NCBI GenBank assembly: GCA_015520475.1
Contig: WAQA01000235.1
Coordinates: 1-10,067, forward strand
DNA length: 10,067 nt
Source: Candidatus Bathyarchaeota archaeon
GTDB taxonomy: Archaea > Thermoproteota > Bathyarchaeia > Bathyarchaeales > WAQA01
Reading direction: 5' to 3'
Every line of letters starts with the position of its first letter. The stretch's first letter is position 1. A program made the position numbers and the translations under genes. The notes below the pieces were generated by a model. The model did not search any database, was not told the DNA's origin, and saw only the letters and a program-made list of their open reading frames with translations. This document shows, one piece after another, positions 5,767-10,067 of this stretch.

Positions 5767-6009
5767 GTGATCAAGTTGAGATACGAATTAGACGATCTTG
5801 ATAGGAAGATAATTTTGCATCTGTCCAAGGGAATATACTCCTACGCTGAATTAGCTGAGAAATGCAAGGCTGGACGGAACACGATATACAGGAGAGTTAA
5901 CAGGCTGGAGTCAGAGGGGATAATAGATAAGAAGGTCAGGGCAATCCCTAACTTCACAAAGTTGAATCTTTCAGCCATCTGTGTTATGATGGATATAGCG
6001 CAGTCATAG
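5767..6009 (+). CDS. Lrp/AsnC-type regulator, helix-turn-helix half ending at an in-frame TAG
   Basis: The 80 residues hold a winged helix-turn-helix of the Lrp/AsnC family: LDDLDRKIILHLSKG, then YSYAELAEKCKAGRNTIYRR and VNRLESEGIIDKK, and a linker ending CVMMDIAQS. The frame stops at TAG 6007-6009 but stays open and coding-like to 6234, where the ligand-sensing half lies. GTG 5767 is taken as start because the LDDLD motif then falls near residue 9, as in the family, and the readthrough length becomes 155 codons, close to the usual 150. ATG 5719 would add a hydrophobic 16-residue leader and overlap the palindrome. There is no SD, so the transcript may be leaderless. It is divergent from the hydrogenase operon and convergent with hdrB, and likely controls the former. 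A truncated HTH-only product might still bind DNA, but would lack the assembly domain. Confidence 0.75.
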   Translation: MIKLRYELDDLDRKIILHLSKGIYSYAELAEKCKAGRNTIYRRVNRLESEGIIDKKVRAIPNFTKLNLSAICVMMDIAQS

Positions 6010-6234
6010 GTCAACAGAGTAATTAAGTTTCTGAAGAGACAGGCACAGGTTAAACTGTTATGGAGAACCTTCGGAGCATACAATATAACCACTGTAATAA
6101 TATGTAATAGAGGGGAGGAGGGAAGATGCATATCTACATTAAGAGAAGTTCTGGAGAAGATGAGGGTGAACCTGAACAAGTTTGAAGCTTCGATAAGCTT
6201 CTCTTGGGAGAAGATAGATTTCTCACCCTTCTAA
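6010..6234 (+). pseudogene. RAM-domain half of the Lrp/AsnC-type regulator, behind the TAG
   Basis: Directly in frame after the TAG the sequence reads VNRVIKFLKRQAQVKLLWRT, then FGAYNITTVIICNRG and a last strand FEASISFSW, ending in TAA at 6232-6234. This is the alpha-beta pattern of the Lrp/AsnC RAM domain: a helix, a strand with the GAYN/GxYD turn, a second helix and a final strand. It has no start codon or SD of its own near its beginning, so it belongs to the preceding HTH frame. It could be the remnant after a recent nonsense change, a sequencing or assembly error, or the second half of a protein made by TAG readthrough. It ends 2 bases before the stop codon of the convergent hdrB gene. 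Confidence 0.65.
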
Positions 6235-6236
6235 TT

Positions 6237-7124
6237 TCATGTACTTTTAAGTTTCTTCAGGAGATCCTCAACGGATACGCAGTTCCTGTTAAGCCCGAGC
6301 TTTTCCGGTTCTAGGCTATATGCTAATCCGATGAGCTGAGTGAAGTATAGAACCGGAAGATTTATCTCGACGCCATAGCGGGATTCAATATCATGCTGTC
6401 TAGCGTCCAAGTTAAAATGACACATTGGACATGGAGTGATTATACAGTCAGCGCCAGCATCCTTAGCATTCAATAATATGTTCTTAGTCATCTCCATTGC
6501 AACGTTCTCTTTGGTCACCATCAAAGAAGCACCGCAGCAACGGATCCTATCTATATAGTCTACAGAGTCAGCCCCTAAAGCCCTTACAATATCATCCATT
6601 GATCTCGGATGTTCAGGATCATCAAATCCTGTTATCTCAGGTGGACGTATAAGTAGACATCCATAATATGAAGCAACCTTTAAACCTTTCAATGGAGACT
6701 TCACATTCTCCGAAACCCTACTCAAGCCCACATCATTGATTAGAACGTCTAAGTAATGTCTAACTTTGACTTTTCCATCATATTTTAGTCCTATACTCTT
6801 CAATGCTTTATCAACATTGTTCCTCAGCCTCTTATCCTCGCTGAGAAGCCTATTCGCTCTCGATAAAGTGAAGAAGCAAGCACTACAAAGAGTAACTAGA
6901 TCCATCCCCATCTTCTCAGCTATAGAGAGGTTCCTGGCTGAGAGAAAGATGGAAAATTCAGGGTTATATGCGTAAACAGCATCTATTGAGCTGCAACAGT
7001 TCCAATCATCCAACTCAACGAGATCTATGCCTAATACTTCACTTATCCTGTCACATGACATCCTATACTCTTCTGCTGAGGCATGTAATGAGCAGCCTGG
7101 AAAGAAAGCATACTTCAACTCCAT
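6237..7124 (-). CDS. hdrB: Heterodisulfide reductase subunit B
   Basis: Product of 295 residues with both CCG domains complete: C11, C43-C44, C80, C83 and C156, C196-C197, C232, C235. FFPGCSLHASA at the start is typical of HdrB. By family knowledge the two noncubane [4Fe-4S] clusters reduce the disulfide CoM-S-S-CoB, or a related disulfide in non-methanogens, with electrons arriving through HdrC. It is the last gene of the hdrA-hdrC-hdrB operon. The ATG lies 2 bases after the TAA of hdrC, and AAGGAGGG within the end of hdrC is its SD. Compared with the hdrB-like gene in the hydrogenase operon it has the same cysteine plan but a quite different sequence (for example a longer loop at 160-175 with FDDPEHPRSMDD), so the two are paralogues with separate partners. 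No membrane segment is seen. Confidence 0.95.
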   Translation of the reverse strand: MELKYAFFPGCSLHASAEEYRMSCDRISEVLGIDLVELDDWNCCSSIDAVYAYNPEFSIFLSARNLSIAEKMGMDLVTLCSACFFTLSRANRLLSEDKRLRNNVDKALKSIGLKYDGKVKVRHYLDVLINDVGLSRVSENVKSPLKGLKVASYYGCLLIRPPEITGFDDPEHPRSMDDIVRALGADSVDYIDRIRCCGASLMVTKENVAMEMTKNILLNAKDAGADCIITPCPMCHFNLDARQHDIESRYGVEINLPVLYFTQLIGLAYSLEPEKLGLNRNCVSVEDLLKKLKST

Positions 7125-7126
7125 GC

Positions 7127-7702
7127 TTAACCCTCCTTCAATGAAGACTCAAATATTCTAGAGAGATCCTCTATCCCCTTGATTCTTACTGGATGAACCT
7201 TTATCTTTCCCCTCCTCCACAATCTTAATGCAAGCAGCGTATTCCTATAGATCTCTCCTAGATCAGTCTTTGATATCAGCCTCATCTTCAATTCAGGCTC
7301 GTATATCCTCCCATACTTCCTAATGATCTCTGTGAAGTCCTTATGGAATCTAGCCTTCACCTCTCCCTCAGATACTGACGCGCTCTTCATCGACATCTGC
7401 TTCAGAGCTGACATGAGCAAGGGGATATCTATATTTCTTGGGCAACGTGTAGCACATGCATAGCATGAAGCACAGATCCATATGGTACGGCTTGACAGAA
7501 CTTTCTCTTTAAGTCCAAGATGAATCATCTTGATTATTTGCATCGGCGTATAATCCATTGCAAATCTCGCATGACACGATCCACTGCAGACGCCGCATTG
7601 TATACAGTCCAGTACGTTCTCTCCTCCCCTCATCTTAGCAATCTCCTTTACGAAGGAGTCATCTCTCACTTCAGGTGTAACCTTAAATTCTAAACTTTTC
7701 AT
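7127..7702 (-). CDS. hdrC: Heterodisulfide reductase subunit C
   Basis: Product of 191 residues with two [4Fe-4S] sets in the HdrC arrangement: C33, C36, C39, C43 (DCIQCGVCSGSC) and C77, C80, C83, C87 (ICASCYACATRCP). This small iron-sulfur protein carries electrons from HdrA to HdrB. The ATG overlaps the hdrA stop in ATGA, and GGAGGAAGG in the last codons of hdrA is a strong SD, so the two are translationally coupled. The C-terminal 80 residues (basic, with IYRNTLLALRLWRRGKIKVH) resemble the usual HdrC tail that contacts HdrB. Length is normal for the family and all eight ligands are intact. Confidence 0.95.
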   Translation of the reverse strand: MKSLEFKVTPEVRDDSFVKEIAKMRGGENVLDCIQCGVCSGSCHARFAMDYTPMQIIKMIHLGLKEKVLSSRTIWICASCYACATRCPRNIDIPLLMSALKQMSMKSASVSEGEVKARFHKDFTEIIRKYGRIYEPELKMRLISKTDLGEIYRNTLLALRLWRRGKIKVHPVRIKGIEDLSRIFESSLKEG

Positions 7703-10067
7703 ATGCCTTCCTCCAAGAGACTCTCCATTATCTTCTTACGTTTCTCTTCAGGTATCCCTCCGATCTTAGATATTCTCTCAACAAATGTTTCGAATAGGTT
7801 AACTACCTTCTCATATTGTGGAAGGGTTGTTGTGGTTGATACTAAGCGTAGAGACTTTATTCCAAACCTTCTCAACTCCTTCTTCAGTTGGATCATATGT
7901 TCTCTCAGTTTATCCTCGCTGAATGGACTGTCATCACCCTCAATTAAAATTACTCCGTCAGCTCCATACGCAAATGCGTAGACAAGATGTTTTATACTGA
8001 TCCTCCCAGTGCTTGGTACGCTGATAATCCTTACGTTAGGGGTATAACTATATCTGTTCTGACCGGCTAAGTCGGCTGATCCATACGCTGTCGTCCCCTC
8101 TAAGAAGGCTATGATCTTCGGTGATATATCATCCTCCTCACTGACGCCGCGTATCTGCGCTAGGAGCTGTTTATCAGTGCAGTGCTTAAGGTCTATAGCG
8201 TTCTCTGAACATTTAGGAATGCAGATTCCGCAGCCACTGCAGGAGACTGGATCGATAACAGCCTTACCCGATACGATCCTTATAGCATTCTCAGGGCAGT
8301 ATTCAACGCATAATCCACAGGCATTACATCTCTCAGCTATGACATATGCAACTTCTGGGGGAAGGGATACTTCTCCCTTAGCCAGAAAAGTTGTAACCTT
8401 TGAAGCTGTCGACATAGCCTCCATAGTGGTCTCCCTAATATCTTTTGGTCCAAGGACGCATCCAGCCATGAAGATTCCTTCACGTTTACTATCGACAGGC
8501 CTTAGTTTATGATGTCGCTCAAGGAAGAAACCGTCAGGACCTATATCCACACCTAATATTTGAGCAAGCTTATCAGTTCCATTCCTCGGCACTATAGCTG
8601 GACTTAAAACGACAAGGTCGAATCTCTCTTCAATGGGCATTCCAAGCAACGTGTCCTCCGCCCTAACGATTACATTGTCACCGTTCGGGATAACCTCGGC
8701 AACACGTCCACGAATGAACCTTACATTATGATTCCTAGCGTTTGAGTAGAACTCTTCATATCCCTTTCCATGAGCCCTAACATCAGTATAGAAGATCCAT
8801 GGATCAGCATCTGGAACAGCTTTCTCGAGGAGGAGAGAATGCTTAATAGCTGTCATACAGCCTATCTTACAACAGTACTCAACACATCCAGCCGAGTTTG
8901 ATCTGCTTCCTACACAGAGGATAAACGCAACCTTCTTAGGCTGTTTCCCATTTGAAGGTCTATGAATACCCTGCAACATTAGACGCTCAAACTGTAAGTT
9001 CGTTACTATATCAGGATGTAAGCCGTAACTGTATTGGCCAAGCAAAGTTGCATCTAACTGCTCATATCCAGTGCATACAACTATGGCGCCGACATTTAAT
9101 TTGAATATCTCCTCTTTCTGGTTAAAGTTGATAGCGTTTCCCTTGCACACCTTCTCACATAACCTGCATACTCCCTTATTCAGGAAGAGGCAGTAATTCT
9201 TATCTATCACGTAAGCGTTCGGTATAGCCTGCTTGAAGGGTAGGTATATAGCCTTCTCCTGGAGAAGGTTCTCTTCGAATTTACTTGGCTTCTTCATTGG
9301 ACATATCTTAGCGCACTCACCACATGAAGTACACTTCGACTCATCCACAAATCTAGGTCTCTTCAGGATTGATACTCTATAATTTCCAGGCGTCCCCTCA
9401 ACAGATACGGGCTCCGCCATAGTGAATATCTCTACGTTTGGGTGACGGGAGACATAGACCATCTTAGGCGTCAAAATACATTGTGAACAGTCAAGTGTAG
9501 GGAAGGTCTTGCTTAATTGGGCCATATGACCGCCTATGCTAGGCTCCTTCTCCACCAAGTACACTTTGAAGCCTTTATCTGCAAGTTCGATGGCCGCCAT
9601 TATCCCTGCTATTCCACCTCCAATAACCAGAACTTCCCGCCTAACCTTCACAGATTTCGGTTCTAGAGGTTCAAGATGTCTGGCTCTTTCGATTGCCCCT
9701 CGAGTTAAAGCAATAGCCTTTCTAGTGGCGGCTTCTCTGTCATCGTGAACCCAGCTACACTGCTCTCTCACATTTGATATCTCTAGGAGATAAGGGTTCA
9801 GACCTGCGGATTTAACGGTATGCCTGAAGGTGTCAAGATGCATACGTGGAGAACAGGCAGCTATAACCACCCGATTTAATCCATAATCTTTAATGTCACT
9901 TCTTATCATTTCCTGTCCTGGATTGCTGCAGACATATTCGTATGTCTTTGCAACTTCAACATTCTCCAATTTGGAGATTGCTTCCCGAACCTTCTCGACG
10001 TCAACAGTGTCGCTGATGTTTCCGCCACAATAACATATGTAAACCCCTATCTTGGGGTTTTCATGCA
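7699..10067 (-). CDS. hdrA: HdrA, flavin-containing bifurcating subunit, with fused MvhD-like C-terminal domain (5' end outside window)
   Basis: 788 codons are visible; the frame stays open to the right edge, beginning HENPKIGVYICYCGGNI, so only a few N-terminal residues are missing. Numbered from the edge: an N-terminal iron-sulfur domain (C11, C13, C46, C71, C103); an FAD-binding domain with VLVIGGGIAGIMAA near 145-158 and GGHMAQLSKTFPTLDCSQC near 179-196; an inserted ferredoxin with C245, C248, C251, C255 and C292, C300, C303, C307; and a second ferredoxin with C580, C583, C586, C590 and C609, C612, C615, C619. Residues about 648-767 resemble MvhD but have no cysteine. In the family, HdrA splits electron pairs at its FAD between ferredoxin and HdrBC. 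It is first of hdrA-hdrC-hdrB. The TTG at 9969 is an internal Leu codon and not a start. Confidence 0.95.
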   Translation of the reverse strand, partial: HENPKIGVYICYCGGNISDTVDVEKVREAISKLENVEVAKTYEYVCSNPGQEMIRSDIKDYGLNRVVIAACSPRMHLDTFRHTVKSAGLNPYLLEISNVREQCSWVHDDREAATRKAIALTRGAIERARHLEPLEPKSVKVRREVLVIGGGIAGIMAAIELADKGFKVYLVEKEPSIGGHMAQLSKTFPTLDCSQCILTPKMVYVSRHPNVEIFTMAEPVSVEGTPGNYRVSILKRPRFVDESKCTSCGECAKICPMKKPSKFEENLLQEKAIYLPFKQAIPNAYVIDKNYCLFLNKGVCRLCEKVCKGNAINFNQKEEIFKLNVGAIVVCTGYEQLDATLLGQYSYGLHPDIVTNLQFERLMLQGIHRPSNGKQPKKVAFILCVGSRSNSAGCVEYCCKIGCMTAIKHSLLLEKAVPDADPWIFYTDVRAHGKGYEEFYSNARNHNVRFIRGRVAEVIPNGDNVIVRAEDTLLGMPIEERFDLVVLSPAIVPRNGTDKLAQILGVDIGPDGFFLERHHKLRPVDSKREGIFMAGCVLGPKDIRETTMEAMSTASKVTTFLAKGEVSLPPEVAYVIAERCNACGLCVEYCPENAIRIVSGKAVIDPVSCSGCGICIPKCSENAIDLKHCTDKQLLAQIRGVSEEDDISPKIIAFLEGTTAYGSADLAGQNRYSYTPNVRIISVPSTGRISIKHLVYAFAYGADGVILIEGDDSPFSEDKLREHMIQLKKELRRFGIKSLRLVSTTTTLPQYEKVVNLFETFVERISKIGGIPEEKRKKIMESLLEEGI

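Noticed and set aside
5841..6179. Minus-strand open frame of 112 codons opposite the regulator
   Set aside because: The plus strand carries clear Lrp-type HTH and RAM patterns; the minus frame has no family match.
8111..8512. Plus-strand open frame of 133 codons inside hdrA
   Set aside because: Antisense shadow of the C-terminal ferredoxin region of HdrA.
9967..9969. TTG as the start of HdrA
   Set aside because: The frame continues upstream to the window edge with the conserved GVYICYCGGNI segment, so this codon is an internal Leu.
1..10067. CRISPR arrays, insertion sequences, attachment sites, replication origins
   Set aside because: No regular direct repeats, transposase genes, terminal inverted repeats or origin-like repeat clusters were seen.

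Overview
The window looks archaeal. Genes are short-spaced and often start with TTG or GTG, Shine-Dalgarno (SD) GGAGG/GGTGA sequences sit inside the end of the preceding gene, and promoters look like TATA boxes. The gene content is that of an anaerobic energy-metabolism locus built on heterodisulfide reductase (Hdr) and [NiFe] hydrogenase parts. A Bathyarchaeia-like or other thermoproteotal or methanogen-related archaeon is my guess; the taxonomy is inference and not proven here.

Layout from left to right. (1) 1-687, minus strand: a possible gene start at the left edge, then two tandem MoaD/ThiS-type sulfur-carrier proteins ending in Gly-Gly. (2) 688-1546: a gene-poor stretch that holds a 56-residue Cys-rich zinc-ribbon protein on the plus strand (1121-1291) and a strongly folding candidate non-coding RNA (1341-1460) followed by a T-run. 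(3) 1547-5640, minus strand: a five-gene operon transcribed leftwards. It encodes a four-cluster ferredoxin subunit, a NuoC-like subunit, an HdrB-type CCG protein, a group-4-type [NiFe] hydrogenase large subunit with all four nickel cysteines, and a small subunit fused to a 2x[4Fe-4S] ferredoxin and a C-terminal Cys4 motif. (4) 5641-6234: a divergent promoter region with a perfect 9-bp inverted repeat, then an Lrp/AsnC-type regulator on the plus strand broken by an in-frame TAG. (5) 6237-10067, minus strand: hdrA (its first few codons lie beyond the right edge), hdrC and hdrB, in the order of transcription.

Together the genes suggest a hydrogenase whose electrons pass through ferredoxin-type subunits to HdrB-type noncubane clusters, with a complete HdrABC set beside it for flavin-based electron bifurcation or confurcation. 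Two points stand out. The hydrogenase subunits are of the membrane-bound (group 4/complex I) type, yet no membrane subunit is encoded here and an HdrB sits inside the operon. HdrA also carries a C-terminal MvhD-like domain that has lost every cysteine that would bind the [2Fe-2S] cluster through which methanogen hydrogenase normally feeds HdrA. The Lrp-type regulator and its palindrome probably control the hydrogenase operon.
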